From: Mya arenaria
Taxonomy: Eukaryota; Mollusca; Bivalvia; Myida; Myidae
Direction of reading: 5' to 3'
NCBI RefSeq assembly: GCF_026914265.1
Contig: NC_069133.1
Location: forward strand, 52,775,182 to 52,839,181
DNA length: 64,000 nucleotides
The position numbers were made by a program, and so were the translations under genes. The notes under the pieces were generated by a model that saw only the letters and a program-made list of their open reading frames with translations, ran no database searches and was not told the DNA's origin. This document shows positions 35,001-46,653 of this stretch, piece by piece; the first letter of the stretch is position 1; every line of letters begins with the position of its first letter.

Positions 35001-38000
35001 TTCACTTACCCAAAAAGAACTAAAGTGATACTCATCTTCAAATTCATTAAAATCACACACCACATTACCTACGAAAATACAAGCAACTCATCACAGTCAA
35101 TTCACGTTTCATCTGACTCTGCAGGAGTTGTACTGTATTTGCTTTCATGTGTTTTTCTATGTCTTGACAAACTTGACCTGTGTCTGAATGTTTTTCGACA
35201 AATGTTACACATCTGGCTTTTATTATTTTTGTGTTTGTCCATGTGTGCGTCAAAGTCTGCCTTGTCAACCAAAGCGGCGCCACAGATGTCACATACTTGG
35301 TCATTCCTGCGCTCTTCCCTCCGCATATGTCTCATTAGGTCGGCATTTGTTGCAAACAATTTGCTGCAATTAGCACAGCCGTGAGTCTTCTTTTCTCCAT
35401 GCTGACTGCATCTTAAACAACGAAGAAACTTTTCAATTGATTAATTATATTAAATAACTTTACAACTGCATACAGTACAACACTTGCTGTTATAATTCCT
35501 ACTTCTTCATACAATAATTGCAATCTTAGCTCAGTGCAACGACATCTACAACAATGTATGGTACGCTTTCTTACATGTTATGGCATTGTTTCTGTGTTAT
35601 CAAATATTTATTACTACATTTTACCATTCCTCTTCTATAAAACATGATGTGACAAATGCCCAGTCTTCGAAGTAGACAACATTCCCAAAGCCCAGGACAA
35701 TGAAAAACTGTCGGGCAAGTTAACACCCCGTTATTACATCATGTCCTCCAGGGCAGGCAATTTACATTTCAGTCCTGGATTTAAAAATCCATTGTAACGC
35801 ACTTTCTGGCTTTTGAGCAAAGCTGACACATCTTTATTGCCTAATATTATTATGGCAAGTTTAAAAGGATTCTGGAATGTACATTTTAGAAGATGCTTGC
35901 CAATTGGGCACGTTCATAAAAATAAAGATTTCGAAGTCTGAATGGCACCAGTCTCGCCGTGGCGGAATGATAGCCTATTTAACTTCAAGTGCTAGCTCGA
36001 CCTTTGAGACAAGAGCACAAATGCTATGCATGACACACTCTCTGATGATATTGTATATTTCTTTGAAGTAACAGCTGAGGAGCAATAGTTAGGGACAGAC
36101 GGACCAACATACACACATACAGATGGACGGATAGTGCTACTACTATATGACTCCATCCGTTATCATAAAATTCACTGCCATAAATATTTAATTAGGGTGA
36201 GACTTATTGAGTAATGAATATATACATTTACTTACAATTTAAAACCATACATCAGAAATGATATGTGTACAACCCACGGACTTTTAAACCATTACAGCTC
36301 CGTGATTAAACCCAAATATTAGAACTGATATGTGTAAAACCCACGGACATTTAAACCATCGCGATTAAAAAATAACTTCAGAAATAATATGCGCATCAAA
36401 GAAAAATGCATTTCACCCAACCTATGAAAATTGTTCAGTGATATTTCCGAATGATTGAAAGAGGGAGTTGTTTACCTGTGCCGTGTAAAGTTACTCCTGC
36501 TATAGAAGGTCTTCCCACAACAGTGATATCCCTTTGTGCTGGCAACATGGCGTGATGCCTCATGCTGTCTTAGATTAGACTTAGATGCCAGTCTCTTGCC
36601 ACAAAATCCACATATGCATGCATCATCCTTGCTCATTTTAACCTAATGATAAAACGAAAAAAGAAAATAAGATTTAACATGGCAAACACAGCTTAGCTTC
36701 TAACTATCATCTGAACAATAAATACAGCTGTGCAGTGTATGTATCAGAATCATACATCTCTCACCATGAAAAAAATCATGGGTGAATTGGAATCACAAAT
36801 AATTTTACTTCTTATATTCATTAAGGGTTGTTTCGTTGCATAATTCATGTTCAACCCGTTCATGAAATAAGATTTAAAGCTGATAATAAGACTGGAGAAA
36901 ATTTGGGAAGTAGGAGTTAGGTGTTTTGTATTTTTTGCCAGGTATGAAACACATAGTTGTGCCTCCACCGATGGTATCACGGGATTCACTAAAATCAAAC
37001 AAAACAAAACAGACTTACCGTATGGGGAATAAACGGAAAGCAATATATACGGCAATAAAATAACCGAAATGGTTTTATCTGTAAGCCAAATAACCATTAA
37101 ATAACAAGTTCATGTTCTTATGTGAAGTTTTATCTTAATTACGAATGTACCCCGGTAATACATTATGTTATGAATGAATTATGCAACGCCCATTCATTAA
37201 TGTATGGTCAATATGCCTGCATATGGTTTGAAATTCTTGATTTTATATCTTTCACAGTAGACACCAGGAGTCGACCAAATCTGGCCATGTAAATTGTATG
37301 CACTAGTGATAGTGTCTTTATTTCAATACACCAAACCAGACTGAAACCCGCCAATAAATCATGTTTACTAGTTTCAAGTCAGAAAATACAACATTATCAC
37401 ATCTTTGTATATGCATATAACTATCTGCTTATTGTTTGATATATGATGAAGTTCTGAAGCATATGTATGATTTCTAGGATATATCAATTTAAGGCTTGAA
37501 CATTTTAGTATTGAAGTTCATCTGACTTTAAATAATATTTATACGTATTATTTGCAAATGTTCTCTAGGACAATCAAAGAACAATATTAAAAAAAGCTTC
37601 TAAGACAACAGAACATTTCATAGATTAAGCTACATTTCATTGATTAAGCTATCTGAACCGATGTGGCATTAATGACATAGCTCTTTTCCTCGACATCACA
37701 AACATTTTACCGCGAATAAACGTCATTTGACCAATCACAAACTTCTTTAAAGGTATTCCGAGATTTTGCATTCGTCGGAAAATGAATGCAATTTAAAGGA
37801 TATGCGTCAATCTAAAGAAGCGCAATAGAATCGTTAAGTATGACAAATGAAAATAACCTTTCAATTCCAAGGTATAGTGACGACCGTCTACAAGTTTAGA
37901 TTTATTACAAATTATGAAAAATCAGGTATCGATATTGTAAAGACAAACATCCTAGAATTATGCACCAGTCAATTGTAACCACGCCCCCCCCCCCCGGTCT

Positions 38001-40544
38001 GGGGAATAGCGGGGACTTTAACTTTCAATCCAGCCAACCCCGGCTAAAATCCCCGCCCTGCGGGGACGAACAGATGGTAAAATCCCCGCCAAATGCCCCC
38101 GCACCCCAGGGACCCTAGGTAAGGCCCATTCCCTGCTATATTCAAAGCGAAGACAAAACCACCGCATTCACCCGGCACTGCGGGGCCACCTGAAAGGTAA
38201 AAACACGGCCCATTTCCCCGGCTATCCCCGGAATACCCCCGGACCTGGGGGGGGGGCCTGGTTACAATTGACTGGTGCATTATGATCATTATGTCAGAAT
38301 TATAATAAAAGCATGGTAGTTCTATGAAACAATCATCGAACTTACAGAATATTGGATAGAACAAGAGCAAATGAAGAATGCCCCCAAGGTGCAGGACAGA
38401 CCAAGAAGAGCTAACATAAACTATAGGCATATATGCAGGATCCATGATTGTTAACTTCATGATCGACAGGGCGTTAATCTAAGAGTTAGGGATCTCAGAC
38501 ACGTACAGAGATAAGGACCTGTGTCTTGCACCTGACATATCGCCTTTATGAGCCAAACATATGTGGCATGTTACAAATGTATTTCAATATCCCCACTTGC
38601 ACGACACAGTTGCAGCCTGGACATAACAACCTACTAGTCATGGGCTTATCGGGTCTTGTACAACACACGTTGACTTAATGTGACAAACATCAGTGTAAAG
38701 ATATTTTGAAATACCCGTGAGCATTTCAAAGTTGCAGCCCAGACATGACCACTTCCTCTTCATGTGCATAAATACAGTAATACATATTTATTAACCTCTA
38801 AAAGTGATTTTAACATTCTGGGTAGGGAGGTTGTTCTTGTTCACGATCTGTGCCCGGTTATTTCCAAATCACATCATGCTAACAAAGTTACGCCGCGGAC
38901 ACGGAATAAACGGAAGGACAGACAAACAGATGAACTAAAAGCATGAACGGACTGAAAGACAGGGTGTTATTAATGTGCCCACTTTCGATGGCATAAACAC
39001 ATATAATATGATGCTTTTGAGCTTCTGCTTTCATAGAATATTGAATCTTAATCTAATTAATTACCTGGTGCTAGGACAAACTTTCTAGATTGTGCAAGCA
39101 AACATTTAACCTGAGGAGCAGGTTTTTTTAGCTAAACTGTTTCCACCATTGATTTAAGGGACTGCTATTTGCTATGCTATATGCTATATATATGCCACCG
39201 TATATGTTGTATATATGTTGTATTTAAAAAAATGTCAAAAGAGTTAGACCTTTACCTTTGGTCTCCCTTCTTTCTTTTTTCTATTGCTAGTGTGTTTTTC
39301 CTTTGCCCGTCCAAATTCATCATTGGTATCACCGGAAGCACCTTGCATCACTTCAACTTGAATGTCATTATCATCAACATTGTCATTATCTTCTGAAATA
39401 TCTGGCTCTTCCTTAACAGTAACCCTTTTTCCTTCCTTGTTTATTGTTTGTATTAATCCTACATCTGTCCTGAACCCATTGTTTATATCACTTGCTTTGT
39501 CAACTGTATTGTCCATAACACTATCATTTTTGTTGCATATCTCCTCTAATTCCTGTTCAAGTTTTGGAACAAGGCCATCAACAAAACTTTCTGTAACATC
39601 ATGAAGGGAATTGTCTTCAAAAGTCATAGTAGAACTAGAATTGGTAACTTTAATTTGTTTGGCTGCTTGAAGAGTTGATATACTTTCCTCTTGAGCTTTA
39701 CGCTTAACGGATGACATTTCTGGGTATTCTACAGCACCTGTTGTTGGGTTAAGTATTCTCTCTATCGGATGTTGGTCAGATTCCACTGGCCATGTTATGT
39801 CTTTTTTCATTGTGGTCTGAACAAATCCACCCAGATTCTCTGTAAGTACTGACATGTCTGTAATAGAACAAACATATGAGAGACAAACAAACCTGCAAGT
39901 CTTTCAACAGCTATACTAAAATGAAGTCATCTATCTATAGGCTGTTTAGATGTTTTTAATAGAATGTAGCTTCTTTTTTCAAATAATACAGTTCAAAACT
40001 AACAAATTCATAATTGGTATTATGTTAATGTTATTGACAATAATTCAAAACAAAACAAAAAGTGATTGTCTTTTCATATAACAGCCTGGCAAGGTTGGAA
40101 CTCCTTTGTTTGAATCATATGCACACAATATTAAATGAATATCCATAAATCATGTTGATTTAAAGAATTTTACTTTTAAAGCAAGAAATAACTTGAGTAC
40201 AGTTATGACTCAAAGTTCTACTCAACTGTTTATGAATATATAGTGACTTTCTTCAGTAAGAAAACAACATTTAATTAATTTAAAGGAAAAAATAATGCAA
40301 AAGTTAGTCCGAAAATCCCAATTTTTTATTTTACATTTCGAAAGTTTGAACATTTGGCTATAATACATCAAAAAATAGCCAGGGGGACCACCATCGTCTA
40401 AAACACTTATTTTGACGTTGAATACAGCAAGAGTACGTTAAAAAACAAACAAAATGAAAGTTAAAATTGCAAGTTATTCTAATATTTCAAATTTATCTTT
40501 CTTTTGTGTATAAATATCAAAATGAAAATGTATTCTGCTTGTTT

Positions 40545-40610
<66 letters not shown>

Positions 40611-41030
40611 ATTTACATGTTTTTTCGATGAAATTTAAATATTTTATGACGCGATTTACGACGAAATTAAAGAAATTACGGTGTCTTATAAGATAGCCGG
40701 TTTTTGCACTAACCTTCATTGGAAAGGTATTTTATTTCACATAAATAATTAAAAGAAGCTTAGCACTTTATGCTGACCAATTTTCAGTACATTTAGAAAA
40801 TATTTCATTTTTGACGTCGAAATGTGTTGAGCACCATATCCCACCACCTTAAATAATAAACTCAGTTGAGTATACACTTTATTTCGAGAAACTGGGACAT
40901 TTTTTTCTTAATTTATCTTTGAAAGAATACCTGGTTTCTTGAAGAACCAGCCCTGCTCACCGAAGTAAGACTTGAGAGCAACCTCTTGTTCCACAGTGAC
41001 ATACAGCATCATCAGGTACATGCTCATCAT
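32020..41030 (-). CDS. C2H2 zinc-finger gene, isoform using 3' cassette 2 (exons 41030-40931, 39857-39256, 32481-32020)
   Basis: The third exon, 32481-32020 (- strand), starts after TACTTTCAG in phase 0, the same phase in which the shared exon ends at 39256 (AAG/GTAAAG). It encodes 153 residues to TGA with five C2H2 units: CRFCGKQF ending HEARH, CEICGKQN ending HMQRVH, CDKCGKGF (second His lost), CDLCKFAT ending HSSKH, and CRMCAKTY ending HMTRAH. The joined frame is 388 codons, 387 residues. The first residues of this exon (PSEAFCVCRFCGK) parallel those of cassette 1 (KDDACICGFCGKR), so the two 3' ends look like alternative, duplicated zinc-finger cassettes behind one N-terminal region. A separate gene whose 5' exons I missed is the main alternative. 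Confidence 0.6.
32978..33445 (+). repeat. truncated copy of the ACAAGAGG-start element plus dispersed element copy 4
   Basis: 32978-33225 matches the start and post-insertion flank of the element at 28283. 33226-33445 carries the GATCTGATCTTTTGTCAGCAG family. The + strand reading frames here are repeat shadows. Located in the - strand zinc-finger gene between the two cassettes. Confidence 0.65.
33655..34335 (+). pseudogene. non-LTR retrotransposon RT fragment (CR1/L2-like)
   Basis: Read across frameshifts, the + strand gives ELLVPLLFSVFVEDFELYI, then VADDMIIVGKTPKEVQDHL (the active-site box with DD) and WGLKVNTNKTKYMGFRKRGG. It then gives a thumb-like part with LNYACEIWG and GELDRYPLYIHRY. 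These are the catalytic and distal blocks of a non-LTR reverse transcriptase. The copy has several frameshifts and is 5' truncated. It sits within the - strand zinc-finger gene, in antisense orientation. Confidence 0.85.
34336..35101. other. intronic/intercassette spacer
   Basis: AT-rich; may contain the 3' UTR of zinc-finger cassette 1 on the - strand. Nothing else recognised. Confidence 0.4.
35102..41030 (-). CDS. C2H2 zinc-finger gene, isoform using 3' cassette 1 (exons 41030-40931, 39857-39256, 36642-36476, 35405-35102)
   Basis: Exon 1 opens with ATG directly after an in-frame TAA and an upstream acceptor (exon from 41047), and ends in phase 1. Exon 2 (602 nt) is acidic and Ser/Lys-rich with a basic KKKEGRPK end, and ends in phase 0. 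Exon 3 follows a TTAG acceptor and encodes CGFCGKRL ending HEASRH, then the start of a second finger written HCCGKTF. Exon 4 completes it, then GEKKTHGCANC and further C2H2 units CDICGAAL ending HMDKH and CNICRKTF ending HRKTH, stopping at 35104-35102. All junctions are GT/AG and keep frame; total 391 codons, 390 residues. It is probably a nuclear sequence-specific DNA-binding protein. The second finger lacks the two residues between its Cys pair and may not bind zinc normally. The exon 4 acceptor (GATGCAG) is the weakest site in the model. Confidence 0.7.
35640..36390. repeat. old interspersed repeat and a partial tandem duplication
   Basis: GATATGTGTACAACCCACGG at about 36259 recurs as GATATGTGTAAAACCCACGG at about 36327, each followed by AC(T/A)TTTAAACCAT. 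Upstream, CTCGCCGTGGCGGAATGATA and the ACAGACGGACCA/ACAGATGGACGG tail look like a decayed interspersed repeat. Intronic to the - strand zinc-finger gene. Confidence 0.45.
37961..38279. mobile_element. GC-rich MITE, PIF/Harbinger-like
   Basis: 319 bp with inverted ends TGCACCAGTCAATTGTAACC and GGTTACAATTGACTGGTGCA, each followed inward by a long C or G run. TTA flanks both sides (37958-37960 and 38280-38282), the TWA-type target of PIF/Harbinger elements. Its GC content is far above the surroundings. No transposase. It lies in the - strand zinc-finger gene intron. Confidence 0.75.
38500..39000 (+). repeat. old copy of the ACAAGAGG-type element's repeat core and tail
   Basis: Two diverged units with GTCTTGCACCTGACATATCG, CATATGTGGCATGTTA and GTTGCAGCCTGGACATAAC, followed by a tail ATTAATGTGCCCACTTTCGA similar to the 3' end at 30550-30580. 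Confidence 0.6.
40550..40606. repeat. (AT)n microsatellite, about 28 units
   Basis: Uninterrupted TA dinucleotide run in the first intron of the - strand zinc-finger gene. Confidence 0.95.
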
Positions 41031-41047
41031 TTAAATGTCCAGCTCAA

Positions 41048-44000
41048 CTAAAAAACAATAAAATATTCATGCGTTATTATATAAGATGGGTTTTTTCCTA
41101 CTATATCTTCTTTTTCCCTGTACATTATTTCAATCTTCAAAAGGAATATCTGGAGTGATTTTTCTTGGTAAAATTGACTGCCTTTTAAAGACTTTGAAAA
41201 AGTATTTCATGAAACACAAACAAAGCCATCACAATCTTCAATAACCCAGGGTAAGATGTTATGGTGGCTAGTACAGCCGTAAGATAACCTGATAGCGTTC
41301 GCAAATTGTTTCGTGTAAAACACTTAATTTTGGGGATAAAATAAAATATCTAGCTATTTCTTAGGCTTACATTTCAGTTAATCAATAATCCTATTCCTTT
41401 TGGACATGACATAGTCATATGTAATGAAGGGTCTACTTAACAGAATATCCCTTTAACTGGATTGTAATTTTAAACATTACGTTAAATATCAAACTAACAC
41501 AACAGTCAAGGTAACTTCTAAACATCCATCTATTCAGATTCCATGAATTCTGTAATCATCATCTTTAAGCCTAGGGGATATTTTTATCATTTTTGGAAAT
41601 TGATAGGGAGAGGAGGTGGCATAACAACGAAACCTGCCCCTGTGTCAAAGGCTAAGCCAGTGAATCTTTCATTGATCTTCTGATTTGTTTAGTGCAGCAC
41701 TGCAGGCTCAATTTAGAAATTTTAATAAAAAATTGCATGCCTTCGCGAATTTACGTTCTGAAGTGAATGCAAAAGACGAGAAAATAAAACTTAATTAATC
41801 TGAACCTTTACCGTCGATAAAATTGATCGATTATAGGGCATGCAGCAAAAGACCAAGATTGCAAAAACACGAATACTATATGTAAGAATGTTTTGCATAA
41901 TTTGTAAATAAGGGGGAAAACCCATACTGTACTGAAGCTGTGGGTTACAAGCAACCATAAAATATTAGGATAATGTTACAGAGAAGATGGACGCCCGACA
42001 TTTTTCATTTACAACTGAGAAGTCGGCACTGTGACAGCGTACATAAAAATAACATATTTTTTATTTATTGCAAACTAAGTATCGTGCAGCTTTCGCGCGT
42101 GTAGTCTCGAGAGATTCTGATGAAACGGTTATTTATAACCCCCACTATATGACTCATGCCCGCTAACTGCATAATTACTAAAGATCATTACCGTGGATAC
42201 AGTTTATTATGTTTTAAATAGCATAATCTACCTTGAACTATATAGTTTCCTTGTTCTATGATTCGCATCATTTATTTTAGTGATGTATTTAAATTATTAT
42301 TCATACGGACTTCCGACTCGGAATTAAGTCCGTATGAATAATAATTTAAATGCATTTGAAAAAATGTAGCCAGCCTGATTGCTGAATCTCTAGATGAACT
42401 TTTAAAGACAAGAATATGTGCTGCTCAAAGAATTGGTTATGTCCGGAATTCCATACCGCTTCCGAAAATTAGAATTTGGTCTTTATGTAAGAAGAGATTC
42501 TTATAGCCTATGATGTGTTATTTTGACTCCTCCAAAATATGTCTTTGTAGTCAATTAGTGGGGTCACGGACCTTTAAACCTTATATATCTTACAGGTCCA
42601 TGGTGGGATTTAATATTGGAGTTGTTAGAAACTCATTGCAACATATCCAAAAAAATACAGATACAAAATTCAAGCTGATTCATGATTATATTTTTCCTCA
42701 ACTTTATCCTCAAAATCTTTTAATTCATGAATTTTGCACTAGTTATCAACTTAATTTATGACTGACTACACATATACAATGTAGTTGGGTATGCCTCAAA
42801 TGATTGTCAACAGGTAGTAGATGGTAGTTGTATTCGTTTTTATACATTTTATTATGTGTCTGATATTTGCAGATACCGATGTGCCAAAGAGCTGTGGCAT
42901 GGCCCTGCAAGTGGTAAAGCAATCTGAAACCGGCGAATGCAGCACTGAATCCAACATTTCAAGAGAATAAAGAAGTTAGTCTTCCCTCGGGGATTCAGTT
43001 TACGGTGTTCTGATCGTATATATGAACACAATATCACTATTTGTATATTGTTATACTATTGATACATTTATATATACACTTCGCCACCCGTGAAAAAAAA
43101 TGTTTTTCTATGACACTCATGTAATGAAATACGACGGTACACTGAAATCAACACATATCTTCTATCTATCGCCATAGTACAAGTATCATACATGCTATAT
43201 TTTTTTCAAGTAGAATTCTTAGAATTGTATTGAAATGTCATATTATTACTTTTTGAACAAATATCAAAGGACTGAAGGGCCATATTTTAGTGTCAAAAGG
43301 ACTGAAGAGCCATATTTTAGTGTTTAAACTATGTAACGATCACCTTTGGCGGAGGCGAAACTAAATCTCTTCAGTGAGGCTTAACTCCTCTAGCCAAGAA
43401 ACAATTACATAAGTTGGTAATAAAAGACGCAAATTCATGCTCTTTTAAGCACCTGTTTTCAAAGATGCCGGTAATACTTTATGTGGGTAACGGTAACGCC
43501 AGCCTAAAATACATAGAATAACTGGGAAGGACCGTAATCTGATAATTTATGAGAAATTAATTTCTACATCCATTTCAATTAAAAACATAAATAAAATAAA
43601 CATTGAAGACAGAATAAGCTTCATCTTTTAATTTTGTGGTTTACTGAATGAGTTTTGATCTTACCGTTTTATTTTTATTAGACTAAGTGTACATGATCAT
43701 GGCCGTTCTGGTTGTAGTAAGTTTATTCCGTTTATCCTCCATAGGTGAAGAGAAGTATAGCTTTACAAATACATATATATGCACCAGACATAGTATAGAT
43801 ATATAGAAAAAAGCATGGACACTTGATATAAGGTTATCTATAATAAATACAAACAATACATTGAATCTGACATATTGACGATGCGTTAGAACTATATGTA
43901 TATGTGTTAAATGCTCACTCGAAGGTTGCTTAGGACTTTTGTACTGGAGCTATTAAAAAGTCTACTTTCTTACTGATGTATAACAATGCATGTACATTTG

Positions 44001-44455
44001 CAAAAAGTCCAGTGTTTGTCGTCTTTATTATTTATTTCCTTACATGTCCTCAATATTCTTTAACTCCGATGCGACGAAAGTTACATGACAGGAAACCCGT
44101 GATGGAATCATGCATGACAATGGGGTTCCCATTTTACCATAAATATATATGTATTCGATTGCATCGCTTTTGGACAGTATCAAGAATGCTGGCGCATTAC
44201 CAACCACTTTTCAAAGACTATAATTATAAATTGAGAAAAGAGGAGAAAAACCTTCCTGCCCCCAAATTGTCATTGCTGAGCAGAATATTGGCGACCACGG
44301 CCCGTGTGCTCCCAGCTCATAATCGTCTCTGAGACGAGGTTGGTTCCGCTTGAACACTGAAATTTAAGTTGGTGTGTAAATTTCCTTAATTGTTTAATAT
44401 TTATAAGATGATCTCCAGTCCATAAGCTGCAAATAAAGTCAATTAAGATGTTGTG
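41048..44455. other. intergenic region upstream of the - strand zinc-finger gene
   Basis: Should contain the promoter and any non-coding first exon of the - strand gene; I see no convincing TATA box or CpG-rich core. It holds a perfect hairpin (42287-42351), a 30-bp tandem duplication at about 43263-43322 (GGACTGAAGGGCCATATTTT twice), and a 118-codon + strand frame at 43976-44332 with no recognisable domain. Confidence 0.4.
42287..42351. repeat. perfect 26-bp inverted repeat with 13-bp loop
   Basis: Arms 42287-42312 and 42326-42351 are exact reverse complements; the outer half is ATTTAAATTATTATT and the inner half CATACGGACTT. The loop is CCGACTCGGAATT. It could form a cruciform or be a minimal hairpin transposon. 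Confidence 0.95.
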
Positions 44456-44463
44456 TCACAACG

Positions 44464-45645
44464 CACAGGCAGCAGTTACGTGGACAGGACCCAACCTATG
44501 GCCACGCCCCCCCCCCAAAAAAAAATTCGATTTTATTTTCATTACCAAAATGATTGAAACATGAATATTTATCACAAAAACTAAATATCAACCAAAAATT
44601 CAATGATTTTTTTTCAAAATTTTACTATTATTATAGAAAGGTTGACATGTGAAGGCCCTCAAACTGACAGTGGTGTTTTTGTCAAGCATGCAACTAACTT
44701 ATTTTTTACCAATTTTCTCCAAATAACTTGCATTCTTCTCAGAATATAATAAAGTTTTAGAAAATGTACAGCATCACTATATTACCATCAACTAAATTGA
44801 CAGTTAAAGCCCAAACTTCGAGAAGCCCTAGGTAGGCAATTCATAATCACCATCTGAATCTGTGTTTTCAATAAAAAAAAAATCGCCCTTTTCGCCAAAT
44901 ATAACAGATGACAGGGCATGAAAGCGGTCGGAGGCAATTAAACAAACGGTAACAACCTACTCACATGCAAAAATAATTCAAAAATCGCTACCAGGTCAGT
45001 ATTATGTCAATTTGTTTTCGACCTTAACTGTCCTGAATTCGGATACTCATATTCGGATACGGATATCAGGATACCTACCTGGTTGCGAATCAGGAATTAT
45101 TTATACCAGTGGGTAAGATGTAACCATTTGTTTTATATCTTGCTTCAGTTTTCATGCACTTTCATTAGTTTTACTTGACGAAACGAGCGAATTTATGATG
45201 AAAACACATATTTAGATGGTGATTATGAATTGCCTACCCAGGGCTTTCAAGAAGTTTGGGCTAAAAATGTCTATTTTGTTGGTAAAATCATATTGAAGTA
45301 GTACATTTACTGAAACTTTATTATGTTCTGTGACAGAAACAAGTTATTTGGGGACAATTGGTTGAAAAATAAGTTAGTTATGTGCTTTTCAAAAACACAA
45401 CCCTAAGTTCGAGGGCCTTGACATGTCAACCTTTACTTTATAATAATAGTAAATATTGGAAAAAAAATAGTGGAGTTTTTGGTTCATAATTATAATTTTA
45501 TGATAAATGATCATGTTCCAATCATTTTTTGTCTTGAAATCATTTTTTTTAAATATTTGTTTGTTTTTTTTTTACTTTTTTTACTATTTTTTTTTAAAGG
45601 GGGTTGGCCATAGGGTGGGTCCTGTCAACGTAACTGCTGCCTGTG
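44464..45645. mobile_element. fold-back DNA element, hAT-like, 8-bp target duplication
   Basis: 1,182 bp. The left end CACAGGCAGCAGTTACGTGG is mirrored at the right by AACGTAACTGCTGCCTGTG. Similarity between the reverse-complemented arms continues for about 400 bp (for example AGGCAATTCATAATCACCAT against ATGGTGATTATGAATTGCCT). It is flanked by TCACAACG at 44456-44463 and 45646-45653, a perfect 8-bp direct repeat as made by hAT-type transposases. The 330-bp centre has no long frame, so the copy is non-autonomous. Confidence 0.85.
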
Positions 45646-45653
45646 TCACAACG

Positions 45654-46216
45654 ATGAATGGTATATAAACAGCTAAATAATGTCAAACGTGAAGTTAAAA
45701 GAAAGAAAGATGGATCAGCCTCTGTTTCTGTGACTTTGACAGACCGGGCGTGCTCTTTGCACGTCTACTTTGTTCGGTTTGTATAGTTCAAAGATTCATC
45801 TCCACAGGATACTGAAAACCACAACTTGAATACTGATAATCGTATGCATCATGAACATGATTACATTTTTGCTGTTAAGATGTCTAAACTTTAAAGGAGC
45901 ATAGTATATGTTGATAAAAAAAATCAATTGAAATGCATCATCATCTTTAACTCAATTGAATTTATTGATATAAAACCCATTATATGATTTAAGCACAGAT
46001 AAAAAATAGCCTTTATAAAAAAAGAAAGCTACGTAGACACGAATTCCCCAGTTAAAAAAGCGCCTTAACATCGCTAATATTTTTTTTATCTGTACCTTAG
46101 TCGTATGCATATTTTTATCATTAAGTCAAATGAGTTAAACACGATAACGCATTAAAATTGAAAAAAAAAATATCGATGGCATCAAGACTATATATTGTGC
46201 CCCTTTAAAAGTAGTG
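45654..46216. other. AT-rich spacer
   Basis: No gene or recognised repeat. Confidence 0.4.
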
Positions 46217-46225
46217 CAGTTCCCC

Positions 46226-46571
46226 TTCCGGAACTCCTCGGCCATTTTCTTCGATAAGTTAAACAACCTCGGATGTATGCCGGTACATCAGTAGTAGTAG
46301 TTCGTAAATTTTTGAATACTAGTATTAATTAATTGTAGTGTTTTAACATGTTCGTTGTACTGATATACGTTTAAACTGGTTTCATTAATGAAGTGAATTA
46401 TTGCATAAATATTCATAAGAGACTGAGTAAAGTCATTAAGTTTAACAGCTTAATTGAAATTACTACGTACTTGCAGCAGAGTTAAAATGTAAAAATTTCT
46501 GACATTTTAAACCGTCTGCCATAGACATCCGAGGGTGTTTTCGATAGAAAATGGCCGAGGAAATCCGAATG
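46226..46571. mobile_element. MULE-type MITE, diverged copy
   Basis: About 346 bp, related along its length to the element at 27430-27765: TTCCGGAACTCCTCGGCCAT, GGATGTATGCCGGTACATCA, TAAAGTCAT(T/A)AAGTTTAAC and AAAATGGCCGAGGA. The flanking nonamers GCAGTTCCC and CAAGTTCAC agree at 6 of 9 positions, an aged target duplication. Confidence 0.8.
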
Positions 46572-46588
46572 CAAGTTCACCTCCTCCC

Positions 46589-46642
46589 ATTGTGTACACA
46601 CCGGTCTTACTGACTATTTTTGAGACCGGTGTGTACACATTG
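46589..46642. mobile_element. 54-bp hairpin element between 11-bp direct repeats
   Basis: Perfect 17-bp arms TGTGTACACACCGGTCT (46591-46607) and its complement (46623-46639) around a 15-bp loop. CACCTCCTCCC flanks it on both sides (46578-46588 and 46643-46653). Confidence 0.75.
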
Positions 46643-46653
46643 CACCTCCTCCC

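Noticed and set aside
36750-37097. 115-codon - strand frame in the zinc-finger gene intron
   Set aside because: No splice sites in phase with the neighbouring exons and no recognisable domain; the flanking exon junctions already give a continuous frame without it.
43976-44332. 118-codon + strand frame
   Set aside because: No domain, signal peptide, splice sites or flanking gene structure; could be chance in AT-rich DNA. Left unassigned.
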